A DNA stretch of 64,000 bases from Bacteroidales bacterium (GTDB lineage Bacteria > Bacteroidota > Bacteroidia > Bacteroidales > WCHB1-69), in assembly GCA_017394765.1 (NCBI GenBank), contig JAFPXF010000097.1, positions 4,095 through 68,094 on the forward strand, read 5' to 3'. A program made the translations under genes and the position numbers. Position 1 is the first letter of the stretch; every line of letters starts with the position of its first letter. Under the pieces are notes generated by a model. The model saw only the letters and a list, made by a program, of their open reading frames with translations. It was not told where the DNA came from and did not search any database. Shown piece after piece: positions 42,975-51,063 of the stretch.

Positions 42975-44561
42975 ATGTACGATCAGACACACGGGCTCTA
43001 TATCGCCCATTGCGCCGACGGCGCGTTGAGTATCCAAGGTAAAATGGCTAACCGTCACGGGCTTGTCGCCGGTGCCACCGGCACTGGCAAGACAGTGACA
43101 CTCCAGGTTATGGCGGAGTCGTTCTGCCAAGCCGGCGTACCATGCTTCATGGCCGACATGAAAGGCGATCTCTCCGGCATCAGCCAAGTCGGTGCCATGA
43201 GCGGATTCATTGAGAAACGGCTCCCCGAATTTGGCATTGAGAGCCCTCTGTTCCAGTCGTGTCCCGTGCGCTTCTACGACGTATATGGTCAACAAGGTCA
43301 CCCTATGCGCGCCACCATCTCCCAGATGGGGCCGCTCCTGCTGTCGCGACTGCTCGGCCTCAACGAGACCCAGGACGGCGTGCTCAACATCGTGTTCCGC
43401 ATCGCCGACGAGCGCGGCCTGCTGCTGATCGACATCAAGGACCTGCGCGCCATGCTCGATTATGTCTCCCAACACGCAAAGGAGTACACCACCAAGTACG
43501 GCAACATCTCCACCGCCACAGTCGGGGCCATCCAACGCGCCATCTTGCAACTCGAAAGCCAAGGTGCCGAGCAATTCTTCGGCGAACCCGCTTTCGACAT
43601 CCGCGACCTGCTCCAGACGGAGGGCGGCAAAGGAATCATGAGCGTGCTGGCCGCCGACAAGCTGATGATGCAGCCCAAGCTCTACAGCACCTTCCTGTTG
43701 TGGCTCCTCTCCGAACTCTACAGCAACATGCCCGAAGTGGGCGACCCGGACCTGCCCAAGCTGGTCTTCTTCTTCGATGAGGCCCACACCCTCTTCGAAG
43801 ACACCTCCAAGGCCCTCACCGACAAGATCGAGCAGGTGATCCGCCTTATTCGAAGCAAGGGCATTGGCATCTATTTCGTCACGCAAAGTCCCACCGACAT
43901 TCCGGAAATCATCCTCGGACAACTCGGCAACCGTGTGCAGCACGCCCTGCGCGCCTACACACCCAAGGACCAGCGCGCCGTGAAGACCGCTGCCGACACC
44001 TTCCGCCCCAACCCCGACTTCAAGACCGACGAGGCCATTATGAACCTCGAGACCGGCGAGGCCTTGGTCAGCTTCCTTGACGAGAAAGGTGCCCCCAACA
44101 TCGTGCAACGCGCCAAAATCCTCTTCCCGCTCTCTCAAATCGGCGCCATCACCGAAGGACAGCGTGCCGATATTATTCGTCAGAGCCGTATCTGTGGCAA
44201 ATACGACACCCCTGTGGATCGCGAAAGCGCCTTTGAAGTCCTTATGGAGCAATCCGAGGCTCTCGCACGTCAAAAAGAGGCTGAAATCGCCAAAAATGAG
44301 GAAGAGAAAGCCGAGAAAGGACCGAAAGAGGCTAAGGAAAAACCAGGCTTACTATCAAAAGTGGTCAAGGCCATCATCACGGCCGTCACCGCCACAATAG
44401 GCACCATTTTAGGCAATGCCGTCAGCAACAAGGTGACCGGCAAGAAGACCAAGAGCACGACCTCTGCGACGGGCAAGGTGGTGAAGAGCGCCACCAGCGC
44501 CGCCACGCGCACGGTCACCCGCGAGCTCACGCGCGACATCCTCGGCAATTTAATAAAATAG
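42975..44561 (+). CDS. DUF853/HerA-like ATPase, YjgR family
   Basis: 528 residues. Walker A GLVAGATGTGKTVTLQ, DMKGDLSGISQVG (characteristic of the family), a conserved central region (ISQMGPLLLSRLLGLNETQ), Walker B KLVFFFDEAHTLF and a sensor-like RSKGIGIYFVTQSPTDIPE. The C-terminal 90 residues are helical, then a Lys-rich charged part and a hydrophobic Ala/Val/Ile-rich stretch (KVVKAIITAVTATIGTILGNAV). Function of the family is unsettled; some relatives are linked to DNA processing. A palindrome follows the stop codon at once. Confidence 0.88.
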   Translation: MYDQTHGLYIAHCADGALSIQGKMANRHGLVAGATGTGKTVTLQVMAESFCQAGVPCFMADMKGDLSGISQVGAMSGFIEKRLPEFGIESPLFQSCPVRFYDVYGQQGHPMRATISQMGPLLLSRLLGLNETQDGVLNIVFRIADERGLLLIDIKDLRAMLDYVSQHAKEYTTKYGNISTATVGAIQRAILQLESQGAEQFFGEPAFDIRDLLQTEGGKGIMSVLAADKLMMQPKLYSTFLLWLLSELYSNMPEVGDPDLPKLVFFFDEAHTLFEDTSKALTDKIEQVIRLIRSKGIGIYFVTQSPTDIPEIILGQLGNRVQHALRAYTPKDQRAVKTAADTFRPNPDFKTDEAIMNLETGEALVSFLDEKGAPNIVQRAKILFPLSQIGAITEGQRADIIRQSRICGKYDTPVDRESAFEVLMEQSEALARQKEAEIAKNEEEKAEKGPKEAKEKPGLLSKVVKAIITAVTATIGTILGNAVSNKVTGKKTKSTTSATGKVVKSATSAATRTVTRELTRDILGNLIK

Positions 44562-44589
44562 GTAGGGACGCGGCGCGCCGCGTCTCTAC
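44562..44589. repeat. GAGACGC-type palindrome between the DUF853 gene and queF
   Basis: GTAGGGACGCGGCG (44562-44575) pairs with CGCCGCGTCTCTAC (44576-44589), with one G-T pair. It begins on the base after the DUF853 stop codon and contains the queF stop codon (44586-44588). No T-run. Confidence 0.85.
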
Positions 44590-45050
44590 AATAAATCGTG
44601 CTGCTGCATCCGGTATGCGGCCATCTCCTCCCATTTCGTGCCCTTGCGCCCGTAGTTGGCATACGGATAGATGGAGATGCCCCCGCGTGGGGTAAATAAT
44701 CCTGTTACCTCAATGTACTTGGGATCCATCAACTTGATAAGGTCCTTCATAATCACATTGACGCAATCCTCGTGGAAATCACCGTGGTTGCGGAAGCTGA
44801 AGAGATAGAGTTTCAGGCTCTTGCTCTCCACCATCCTCTTGTCGGGGATATAGCTGATGCGGATTTCGGCAAAGTCGGGCTGGCCCGTAATGGGGCACAG
44901 GGACGTGAACTCGGGGCAGTTGAAGCGCACCCAGTAATCGTTGTCGGGATGGCGGTTCTCAAAGGTCTCCAGCACTTCAGGGGCGTAGTCCTGGCGATAT
45001 TCGGTCTTTTTGCCCAGGGATTGCAATCCCTCGTCTTTCCGATTGGTCAT
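44586..45050 (-). CDS. queF: NADPH-dependent 7-cyano-7-deazaguanine reductase
   Basis: Reduces preQ0 to preQ1 in queuosine synthesis. 154 residues, single-domain type: catalytic Cys in [20 protein letters not shown], the QueF motif [16 protein letters not shown], then DFHEDCVN. It overlaps the 3' end of queC by 4 bp. Its last codons lie inside the palindrome at 44562-44589. Confidence 0.95.
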   Translation of the reverse strand: MTNRKDEGLQSLGKKTEYRQDYAPEVLETFENRHPDNDYWVRFNCPEFTSLCPITGQPDFAEIRISYIPDKRMVESKSLKLYLFSFRNHGDFHEDCVNVIMKDLIKLMDPKYIEVTGLFTPRGGISIYPYANYGRKGTKWEEMAAYRMQQHDLL

Positions 45051-45718
45051 AATTGTGATTTTTTGGATTCCAAATACTCCTGCAAACCTTTCATCCGCAG
45101 TTGGCAGGCAGGGCAGTTGCCACAGCCGTCGCCGGGGATGCCGTTGTAGCAGGTCAACGTTTCGTTCCGCACCAGGTCAAAGACGCCCAACTCATCGGCC
45201 AGCTTCCACGTCTGGGCCTTGTTCAGCCACATCAGAGGCGTATGGATGAGGAACTGCTCGTCCATCGCCAGGTTGATGGTGACGTTGAGCGAGCGGATGA
45301 AGGAGTCGCGGCAATCGGGGTAGCCGGAAAAGTCGGTTTGGGAGACACCGGTGATGATGTTTTTCGCCCCTATTTCGCGGGCGTGGACAGCGGCGATGGA
45401 GAGGAAGAAGAGGTTGCGCCCGGGCACGAAGGTGTTGGGCATTGTCTTTTCCGGCTTCACCGGGTCCATTTTCACCTTAGGGTCGATGAGCGAGCAGCCT
45501 GTGCTGATCTCCCCGATGAAGTTCACCTCTCTGACGGTGATGGGCACGCCAGCCTGGGCCGCGATTTTCCGGGCCTTTTCCACCTCAATCTTATGTCGTT
45601 GGCCATACAGGAATGTAATGGCGTGCACCTCTTTAAAATGCTTTTTGGCCCAAAAGAGGCAGGTGGTGCTGTCCTGTCCTCCGGAGAAGACCACCAAAGC
45701 TTTGTTGCTATCCATCAT
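45047..45718 (-). CDS. queC: 7-cyano-7-deazaguanine synthase
   Basis: ATP-dependent conversion of CDG to preQ0. 223 residues: PP-loop [21 protein letters not shown]-type [36 protein letters not shown] and the C-terminal zinc motif [16 protein letters not shown]. In an operon with queF. The leader (45719-45820) contains a small hairpin AACGGA/TCCGTT (45744-45767) but no recognisable preQ1 riboswitch. Confidence 0.95.
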   Translation of the reverse strand: MMDSNKALVVFSGGQDSTTCLFWAKKHFKEVHAITFLYGQRHKIEVEKARKIAAQAGVPITVREVNFIGEISTGCSLIDPKVKMDPVKPEKTMPNTFVPGRNLFFLSIAAVHAREIGAKNIITGVSQTDFSGYPDCRDSFIRSLNVTINLAMDEQFLIHTPLMWLNKAQTWKLADELGVFDLVRNETLTCYNGIPGDGCGNCPACQLRMKGLQEYLESKKSQL

Positions 45719-45820
45719 AACAGATTATATATCTTTGATTTTTAACGGATTATAAGACATGTCCGTTTCATTATTTCTTGTTTTTAAAGTGGTTATCAAG
45801 TACACTGAAATTTGGGGCGG

Positions 45821-45828
45821 CAAAGATA
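45821..45828 (-). promoter_or_regulatory. -7 promoter box for queC-queF
   Basis: The reverse strand reads TATCTTTG, about 100 nt before the queC start codon. Confidence 0.5.
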
Positions 45829-45899
45829 TAAAAAAAATGGTTGCCTTCTTTTATCCTATAATGCGGGACACTGATTTACGATTTGCGAGGTGCGATTTA

Positions 45900-46098
45900 T
45901 AACCGGAGACATATACAGCCTCGGAGAGGCGGCACGCACGGAGTGCGGTTAACACCATACGCAGTGTGGTGACGGAATGCGCGGCGGATACCCATCGCAC
46001 CGCAGGATTCTCTTGCCCCGAAGCACAGCGCCGTCTCGGTGCGAAAGGGAGACGAGTTGTTAGATGCCCTATTTTGTGCCATCAAGTATATGATTCCC
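45900..46098. repeat. Intergenic GC-rich repeat related to the MITE-like element
   Basis: A GC-rich island between AT-rich flanks, with small inverted repeats (e.g. CACCATACGCAGTGTGGTG, 45952-45970). It ends with TTTGTGCCATCAAGTATAT (46074-46092), the end sequence of the element at 21765-22107. No reliable ORF. The last residues of the gene at 46069 are encoded in this repeat. The 45829-45899 stretch shows nothing else. Confidence 0.5.
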
Positions 46099-46587
46099 AA
46101 AAAATTTCTTTGTTATCATTTTGGAAAGACAATTAATTACAGTAAAATACAAATAAAAACCACCCACAAACACTATATAATAAAGAATTTTCATGGTTTC
46201 AGAATTAATCAGTCGGCACAGTATCAATATTAGCACAGATAAATCAGTGTTGATATCGTAAAGGGCGTCCAAAGCAAAAATATCGTTAGCCTCAGTAAAC
46301 GAAAAAATGAAAACGATGCTTATCAGAAAATATGCTGTGTTAATAATCATAGTTACTTTATGCGGATTTCTGAAAAACGAACAGAACCCCAAAACTGCGA
46401 CCAGCAATATAATTCCGGTAAAAATCTCTTTATACCCTGTTCCGTGACTTGAAAAAACATCTTTCAAATAGACGAGGCATTGGTTATTTGTGGTATGAAT
46501 AATGCTTATACAAACCATATTAATTGCCAAATTAAGCAAAATGACAATGGAGCAATATAGTGCAGATGATAATATTCTATTTTTCAT
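46069..46587 (-). CDS. Hypothetical membrane protein
   Basis: 172 residues from the ATG at 46587; a longer frame to 46614 overlaps the upstream gene. Four hydrophobic segments: ILSSALYCSIVILLNLAIN, EIFTGIILLVAVLGFCSFF, MIINTAYFLISIVFIFSF, and the Leu/Ile-rich C-terminal part (LSVLILILCRLI; ILYYIVFVGGFYLYFTVINCL). The tail KKFFGNHILDGTK is read from a dispersed repeat, so the original 3' end may have been replaced. ATG overlaps the upstream stop (ATGAAAAATAG). No family recognised. Confidence 0.55.
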   Translation of the reverse strand: MKNRILSSALYCSIVILLNLAINMVCISIIHTTNNQCLVYLKDVFSSHGTGYKEIFTGIILLVAVLGFCSFFRNPHKVTMIINTAYFLISIVFIFSFTEANDIFALDALYDINTDLSVLILILCRLINSETMKILYYIVFVGGFYLYFTVINCLSKMITKKFFGNHILDGTK

Positions 46588-46918
46588 TAAGTGCATCGTT
46601 GACCGCCTTGGCATTTTTACTACAGGATGTTTGTTCTAACTCTTTATTTTTAACGAACGACTTGATAACATAGGTTATTATCCCAAAAAAGGCGGATATG
46701 CCCATAACCAATAATCTAACATTCTGCTTCTGATGGATTATCTGCTTCTCTTTGGCATACAATTCAGGACAAGACCGGATATTGCTCTCAACCTCGTATT
46801 TTTCAGTTACCAATAAACTCAAATACGCATTGAATTCTATTAGAAACAACACGATTAAAACAACGAGTACTACATTTAACACTCTGTGAAGAGTCCTATT
46901 ATTAATCCTTTTCTGCAT
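46577..46918 (-). CDS. Hypothetical small membrane protein
   Basis: 113 residues: two membrane helices (about 13-34, LNVVLVVLIVLFLIEFNAYL, and about 68-86, RLLVMGISAFFGIITYVI) around a charged loop, then a basic and Asn-rich tail. Not recognised. It overlaps the next gene by about 10 bp. About 110 nt upstream is a repeat-leader element whose 31-codon frame ends before this gene. Confidence 0.55.
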   Translation of the reverse strand: MQKRINNRTLHRVLNVVLVVLIVLFLIEFNAYLSLLVTEKYEVESNIRSCPELYAKEKQIIHQKQNVRLLVMGISAFFGIITYVIKSFVKNKELEQTSCSKNAKAVNDALNEK

Positions 46919-46998
46919 TATCTTTAATACGCTTTTCAGTTGTTCATATTTCTTTCGCAGTCTTTTAGTACATTATATTCCGCCAAGTCGGAACGGGA

Positions 46999-47031
46999 GG
47001 ATTGAGGCGGGTACATGGCGGTGTGGTTCAT
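46999..47031 (-). repeat. MNHTxxYPPQS leader repeat, copy a
   Basis: Reverse strand reads ATGAACCACACCGCCATGTA then CCCGCCTCAATCC. The 31-codon frame it starts (MNHTAMYPPQSSRSDLAEYN...) ends before the 46918 gene. Its ATG overlaps the TGA of the gene at 47028. No TATCTTCG box in front of this copy. Confidence 0.6.
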
Positions 47032-47678
47032 GGCACAAGCACTCCTTTTGACCATTTTTCTACTTTTATACAATTCCCTAAAGTGTCATAAAAACACCAC
47101 GTTGAATCTTTTACGCCGTAATTATAATATCCATCACATTTTAATACGGAATTATCATAATAGAAAGTTGTCTTGCCGTTTTCATAATTATTTTTCCAAT
47201 TGACTATCTGAGCGATAGTTCCATTAGGGTAATAGTGTAAAGAAGTGCCTTCTTTCTTGTCTTGCCTCATTAGATAATACGATTCACGGTTGCCATTTTT
47301 GTAGTAAATGAGTGGACCATCAAGTTTGTCCTTTTTATAGTTCTGACTCATCAAAGTATCACCAATTGGAGAAAATGAAAGTTGTTCTCCGTCTAAGCAT
47401 CCTAATTTATAATGATATGTGTACATCAAAATTTCAGCTTTGGCTTTATTGTAATTTCTGGTATGTTTCATTCTGTCAGCAGTGAATGAATAGTATATAG
47501 CGCTGTCTTTCCGCGTAATATCCACCAATCGTCCATAATTTACAGATGAATCTATATTTGTGATTGTCAGGACAGAATTACGGTCATAATATTGATAACA
47601 GGTCCCCATACATCCTGTCAATAGCAAAATGAGTGGTATAAACACACATATCTTATTCAATAATCGCGTCTTTTTCAT
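47028..47678 (-). CDS. Lipoprotein with MORN_2-type repeats
   Basis: 216 residues from the ATG at 47678; the frame is open 11 codons further. Lipoprotein signal peptide (NKICVFIPLILLLTGC). Repeats of the toxin-antitoxin YwqK/MORN_2 type follow from about residue 100: GCLDGEQLSFSPIGDTLM, KLDGPLIYYKNGNRESYYLM, KKEGTSLHYYPNGTIAQIVNW, ENGKTTFYYDNSVLKCDGYY, VKDSTWCFYDTLGNCIKVEKW. Probably surface-exposed or periplasmic. In the MORN_2 family both antitoxin and structural roles are known; none is proved here. Confidence 0.75.
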   Translation of the reverse strand: MKKTRLLNKICVFIPLILLLTGCMGTCYQYYDRNSVLTITNIDSSVNYGRLVDITRKDSAIYYSFTADRMKHTRNYNKAKAEILMYTYHYKLGCLDGEQLSFSPIGDTLMSQNYKKDKLDGPLIYYKNGNRESYYLMRQDKKEGTSLHYYPNGTIAQIVNWKNNYENGKTTFYYDNSVLKCDGYYNYGVKDSTWCFYDTLGNCIKVEKWSKGVLVP

Positions 47679-47718
47679 ATTCACGTATATTGGGCTCTCC
47701 TTTTGGCTCATTTATAAA

Positions 47719-48276
47719 TTAGAAATATTGTGAAACGTCAATAGAATCAATTGAATCAACGATTTGTGCAATATATGTGTTACGTTTATATGTTTCATTT
47801 GAGGATACAAAATCAACAACACATCCGGAATTTAGCATTTCGTAATTGCGGATGTCAATATTCATAAGATCACACAAATCATCAATTAGAAAGGTTGCAA
47901 CCCCTTCCCGCATGTCTTTCAAATCATATCCCTGATGATAGCTGGAAAGATGATGTTGATATAACTTTAGAAAAATTATCAAAAGGAAAGTGTCATAATC
48001 AGTTTGTTTACGGATGGTATTTGCGCCCACTTTGTCAATGAAATTCGAGAATAGAGTGTCTTCCCGGATAGAAGCATCAAGATTAACGTGACGAGGTGCG
48101 AAGAGCTTTGCTATCAGTATAAGTTGATTATTGTATGTGGTGTCTGATTGTTTGTCAACACATGGTCTCCCACGAGAAAGAGAGTCTATATTGCTACAAG
48201 TGGTATGCCCTTTTGTACCGCTTGAACAAGAAAGCAGGGAAAGCACTGACAGGAAAAATAGAATCGGTTTGGTCAT
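47719..48276 (-). CDS. Hypothetical lipoprotein
   Basis: 185 residues. Lipoprotein signal peptide (MTKPILFFLSVLSLLSC, Cys 17). The mature part is mostly helical with scattered Asp: YNNQLILIAKLFAPRHVNLDASIREDTLFSNFIDKVGANT; DTFLLIIFLKLYQHHLSSYHQ; GVATFLIDDLCDLMNIDIRNYEML. Not recognised. Lies 40 bp upstream of the MORN_2-type lipoprotein. Confidence 0.6.
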   Translation of the reverse strand: MTKPILFFLSVLSLLSCSSGTKGHTTCSNIDSLSRGRPCVDKQSDTTYNNQLILIAKLFAPRHVNLDASIREDTLFSNFIDKVGANTIRKQTDYDTFLLIIFLKLYQHHLSSYHQGYDLKDMREGVATFLIDDLCDLMNIDIRNYEMLNSGCVVDFVSSNETYKRNTYIAQIVDSIDSIDVSQYF

Positions 48277-48520
48277 GTTTATAGGTTAATATGCTGAAGG
48301 TTCTATTGTATTGTTGAGATTTGTCTCCTTCACTTTGGTTTCAATTGCTGTTGTGGTTCATAGCGCGAAGATAGGATTTTTAGGGTTAAAAGGTGATGCC
48401 TGTGTTTTTTTGATTGCAACGGGGTAACATAACTACTTTTTGCTCTTTTGTCAAATTGGCGAACACTGTGCGGCAACGCTGTCAGAGTCTTACCCTCCTT
48501 GAGGAGGACATTTAAATGTG
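48277..48520 (-). other. Non-coding interval with leader repeat b
   Basis: TATCTTCG (reverse strand, 48366-48373), 4 nt, then ATGAACCACAACAGCAATTGA at 48361-48341, a six-codon mini-frame, and an 85-nt leader to the gene at 48276. A 64-codon frame over 48330-48524 has no other support. Confidence 0.5.
48352..48376 (-). promoter_or_regulatory. Repeat promoter-leader, copy b
   Basis: CCTATCTTCGCGCTATGAACCA on the reverse strand. The TATCTTCG box is 4 nt before an ATG, as in copies c and d. Confidence 0.6.
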
Positions 48521-49087
48521 TCACGAACGGATAGTGGCGTATTCAATTCTAAAATCATGTTTTCTGATATAGTCTATGTCTATGTAAATGTCTCTGGAAC
48601 CAGCATATTTATAGCGATTGTCACCTGACTTTACAAATGTATGTTGAGTAATAAAAGACTCGATTATTAATATATTGATATTAGGTGGCGTATTACTGCA
48701 CGTGGGTAATGTCAAAGAGAAATTTCTTTTTAGATTAGTCGTTCCAGACAATTCAAAATAGAAAAGAGAGCTGATCGTGTCCAAAAATACGGTCAGATTT
48801 GTCGGGTTGAAATAAACCAGCAAAGTATCATTGTGCACTACGCAGCTGTCTATTTTACTCCGAATAAGCGACAGCATTTCGTCGTTTTCATAGAGTCTTT
48901 TCATTGTGGACAAAGAAGTAGAACCTTGATATGTCTGATTATGGAGGTTTATAGGCAACCAAGAGGTCTGTTTGTCAATATGTTTGAACGCCAAAGTATA
49001 GTTGCTTTGGGCGTTCAAAAGGGAGAAAAAAGAGAATACAACAATCGTTAATAAAAAACAAAGATTATCTTTCATGATCTTTTCCAT
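48521..49087 (-). CDS. Hypothetical secreted protein
   Basis: 188 residues from the ATG at 49087 (or 49075). Signal peptide CFLLTIVVFSFFSLLNAQ. The mature region is polar with regular strands (YTLAFKHIDKQTSWLPINLHNQTY; DTLLVYFNPTNLTVFLDTI; LFYFELSGTTNLKRNFSLTLPT; NINILIIESFITQHTFVKSGDNRYKYAGSRDIYIDIDYI). Not recognised. In the same frame, upstream, a TTG at 49132 would add NHTATYPPQSFRKK from the leader repeat; with a TATCTTCG box 4 nt before that TTG, an extended product is possible. Confidence 0.6.
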   Translation of the reverse strand: MEKIMKDNLCFLLTIVVFSFFSLLNAQSNYTLAFKHIDKQTSWLPINLHNQTYQGSTSLSTMKRLYENDEMLSLIRSKIDSCVVHNDTLLVYFNPTNLTVFLDTISSLFYFELSGTTNLKRNFSLTLPTCSNTPPNINILIIESFITQHTFVKSGDNRYKYAGSRDIYIDIDYIRKHDFRIEYATIRS

Positions 49088-49098
49088 CTTTTTTCGGA

Positions 49099-49147
49099 AG
49101 GATTGAGGCGGATATGTGGCTGTGTGGTTCAAGCCGCGAAGATAGGA
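49099..49147 (-). promoter_or_regulatory. Repeat promoter-leader, copy c
   Basis: CCTATCTTCGCGGCTTGAACC on the reverse strand (TATCTTCG at 49137-49144, TTG at 49132), followed by CACACAGCCACATATCCGCC and TCAATCCTTCC. The leader continues in frame into the gene at 49087. Confidence 0.6.
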
Positions 49148-49203
49148 ATTTTTCGGCTCGGAAAGACAAGGTATGTTTTTTGGACGACAACGGGGATAAC
49201 AAT

Positions 49204-49758
49204 CTATCGTTTGGTTATAATAAATTCCACCCTCCGGTTCAGTCTGAAGTCATCATTGTCGAAGCAGTTTCGCGCTTCATCACCTGACAATTTGTTGCAA
49301 TCGACTATGGGGTAGTAATCATAGCATTGCCTTCCTGTAATATAGGATGTGTCCACGCCTTTATTCACCAAATAGGCAATAATCTCTTCGTACATATACA
49401 ACAGCTTGCTTACGGAATATTCTTCATACCATTCCCTAAGCGACAGGTGAATGTCAACTTCAACGGATTTCACGTCATTATGTGACAACAAGTAGTCCGC
49501 AATCGAATCCAAAAGAGCACGATTCTGATAGTCGAAGGTGTCCAAATGCAGAGTAACAAACTGAAAACAAATATTGTTTGTTCTGAGCATTAATTTCTTA
49601 GAGTCAGAATTCATTAACTCGTGAACGGTTTTGACTACGGGTATGGTATCGTCTTGAAAAGACTCTTTGACCGATTGTGTCCTTGCTATATTTGGCAATA
49701 TCAACAAGATACACAATCCGATCCACACGAAAATATTATTGTTTTGGCTCCTGCTCAT
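49204..49758 (-). CDS. Secreted OmpA-like protein, shared-N-terminus copy 1
   Basis: 184 residues. Its first 29 residues, MSRSQNNNIFVWIGLCILLI and LPNIARTQSV, are almost the same as those of the gene at 53440, including at DNA level, and contain the signal peptide. The rest differs: FVTLHLDTFDYQNRALLDSIADYLLSHNDVKSVEVDIHL, LLYMYEEIIAYLVNKGVDTSYITG, and the end DFRLNRRVEFIITKR, which has the OmpA-type N/D-x-R-x-x-N-R-R-V-E ending. Probably peptidoglycan-associated in the periplasm, but the domain match is partial. Confidence 0.6.
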   Translation of the reverse strand: MSRSQNNNIFVWIGLCILLILPNIARTQSVKESFQDDTIPVVKTVHELMNSDSKKLMLRTNNICFQFVTLHLDTFDYQNRALLDSIADYLLSHNDVKSVEVDIHLSLREWYEEYSVSKLLYMYEEIIAYLVNKGVDTSYITGRQCYDYYPIVDCNKLSGDEARNCFDNDDFRLNRRVEFIITKR

Positions 49759-49806
49759 CTTATTGATATTTGTTCTTTATGCTGTCCGGAATCCATTAGA
49801 CTTTAG

Positions 49807-50253
49807 CTATTGACAGATTGAAATCAGTAGTTTTCCCCTATCTTCATCGACTTCTAATTCATTAAAGGTTTTCGGATATTTTTTGTCAATTCGAAACCGG
49901 TATTCCCGCTTGCGAATGTCCATGCCTACACAAAAATAATCTTGAAGTATTATCTTTTGGGTGGTCGGCACAGTTGACAAAACGTTGCTGTACATATCAT
50001 CACCAAGATTCTCCAACAGTTGGATGAGTATGTCACCATGTTCATATCCTGCTGCGTCACCGATGTTGTTAATCATGAGGAGCTCTTTAAGGGCTGTTGT
50101 GTCCTTATCCATAGCCCGGTTCACAAGCTTTACGTAGTGGTGATATGAGGATGAATAACGGAGATGCGTCTCCAAGGTGTCTGGAATGATTAGCGCAGGG
50201 CGCACACACGCGACACACAAAAATGCAATAATAACAAAGCAACACTTTTTCAT
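49807..50253 (-). CDS. Hypothetical lipoprotein
   Basis: 148 residues from the ATG at 50253. Lipoprotein signal peptide (MKKCCFVIIAFLCVAC, Cys 16). The mature part is charged, helical and then stranded: YHHYVKLVNRAMDKDTTALKELLMINNIGDA, DILIQLLENLGDDMYSNVL, KREYRFRIDKKYPKTFNEL. Not recognised. A TATCTTCG box ends 4 nt before this ATG, so a leaderless start is likely; it is divergent from the promoter of the gene at 50290. Confidence 0.65.
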   Translation of the reverse strand: MKKCCFVIIAFLCVACVRPALIIPDTLETHLRYSSSYHHYVKLVNRAMDKDTTALKELLMINNIGDAAGYEHGDILIQLLENLGDDMYSNVLSTVPTTQKIILQDYFCVGMDIRKREYRFRIDKKYPKTFNELEVDEDRGKLLISICQ

Positions 50254-50255
50254 GC

Positions 50256-50287
50256 CGCGAAGATATAAAATATTTGCTATCTTCGCG
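50256..50287. promoter_or_regulatory. Back-to-back divergent promoters in an inverted repeat
   Basis: Arms CGCGAAGATA (50256-50265) and TATCTTCGCG (50278-50287), 12 bp apart. Each arm is a TATCTTCG (TAnnTT[T/C]G) box that ends 4 nt before the start codon of a divergent gene (50253 minus, 50290 plus). Confidence 0.65.
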
Positions 50288-50289
50288 CC

Positions 50290-51018
50290 ATGAACCACAC
50301 CACCACATACCCGCTGCCAACCATTCGTTACAATTTGGGGCGTTATTGCCTTATCGATGTCAAGCAGGCGTACCGCAGAGGGATATTGTATGCGTTATTG
50401 TTGGCTTGCGTATTGTTTCAACTCTCCTGTCGTCAAGTTGACAAACAAGGGAACCTTCAGGTTTCGGTTGACACCCTTGCGACCGCACCAACAACTTGCG
50501 AACCCGTAAATGAAACCAATGTGGGTGAACCGAATATTGACATACCTTACTTGCTGCCTATTGACAGTCTGTGGAAGTATTACAGCCCCTCAATGACAAC
50601 CTCCGGCAGATGCAACAGGCCTGAGATTTTTGATGATGACAGCAGCATGAATCTCTCTTATGGATTCTATGTTGTGCTGGATCATCGTTCGGGTTGTACT
50701 TCCAATGTCGCGGATGTGATAGTTTCTTACCGTAAGAATACATTTTGGGGAAGTTCGGATACTACGCAAAAAATAAGGATTGTTCACGTCAAAGACAGGC
50801 AGTTTGCGCTGCCAATTGCCTCTTTTCATGTCGGGGAGCCAGTCCGGTGTATAAAAGACAAGCCAGTGTTAAAGAAAGGAAACTATTATTGCTACTCTGG
50901 TGAAGGATGCTGCTATGTGGTCGAATCCCATTATGATACCATCCAGCAATTTTTTGTTTTTCCCTCCGAAATGATGAGTGACTGGAATCGTCTCCTAAAA
51001 TATGTCGAATCCCATTAG
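50290..51018 (+). CDS. Hypothetical lipoprotein with leader-repeat N-terminus
   Basis: 242 residues. It begins MNHTTTYPLPTIRYNLGRYC, encoded by the dispersed leader repeat (copy d), then a hydrophobic segment (GILYALLLACVLFQL) and a lipobox LSC at Cys 47. The n-region of about 32 residues is unusually long for a signal peptide; a TTG start just before YALLLACVLF would give a normal one. The mature part: DIPYLLPIDSLWKYYSPSM, LSYGFYVVLDHRSGC, KGNYYCYSGEGCCYVVESHYD. Function not recognised. First gene of the plus-strand block of the island. Confidence 0.6.
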   Translation: MNHTTTYPLPTIRYNLGRYCLIDVKQAYRRGILYALLLACVLFQLSCRQVDKQGNLQVSVDTLATAPTTCEPVNETNVGEPNIDIPYLLPIDSLWKYYSPSMTTSGRCNRPEIFDDDSSMNLSYGFYVVLDHRSGCTSNVADVIVSYRKNTFWGSSDTTQKIRIVHVKDRQFALPIASFHVGEPVRCIKDKPVLKKGNYYCYSGEGCCYVVESHYDTIQQFFVFPSEMMSDWNRLLKYVESH

Positions 51019-51063
51019 GTTTGTCCCAAGTTGTTCATATTGTCGTCCGAAATTAGATAAAGA

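Noticed and set aside
42960..44273. Minus-strand open frame of 437 codons
   Set aside because: Antisense of the DUF853 ATPase gene with its Walker motifs.
15451..44589. GAGACGC palindromes as CRISPR repeats
   Set aside because: They are single, widely separated copies with no regular spacers and no cas genes.
45719..45820. PreQ1 riboswitch in the queC leader
   Set aside because: The leader has only a 6-bp hairpin; no match to preQ1 aptamer conserved segments could be seen.
48330..48524. 64-codon frame near leader repeat b
   Set aside because: Covers the repeat promoter in antisense, lacks a start context and any domain.
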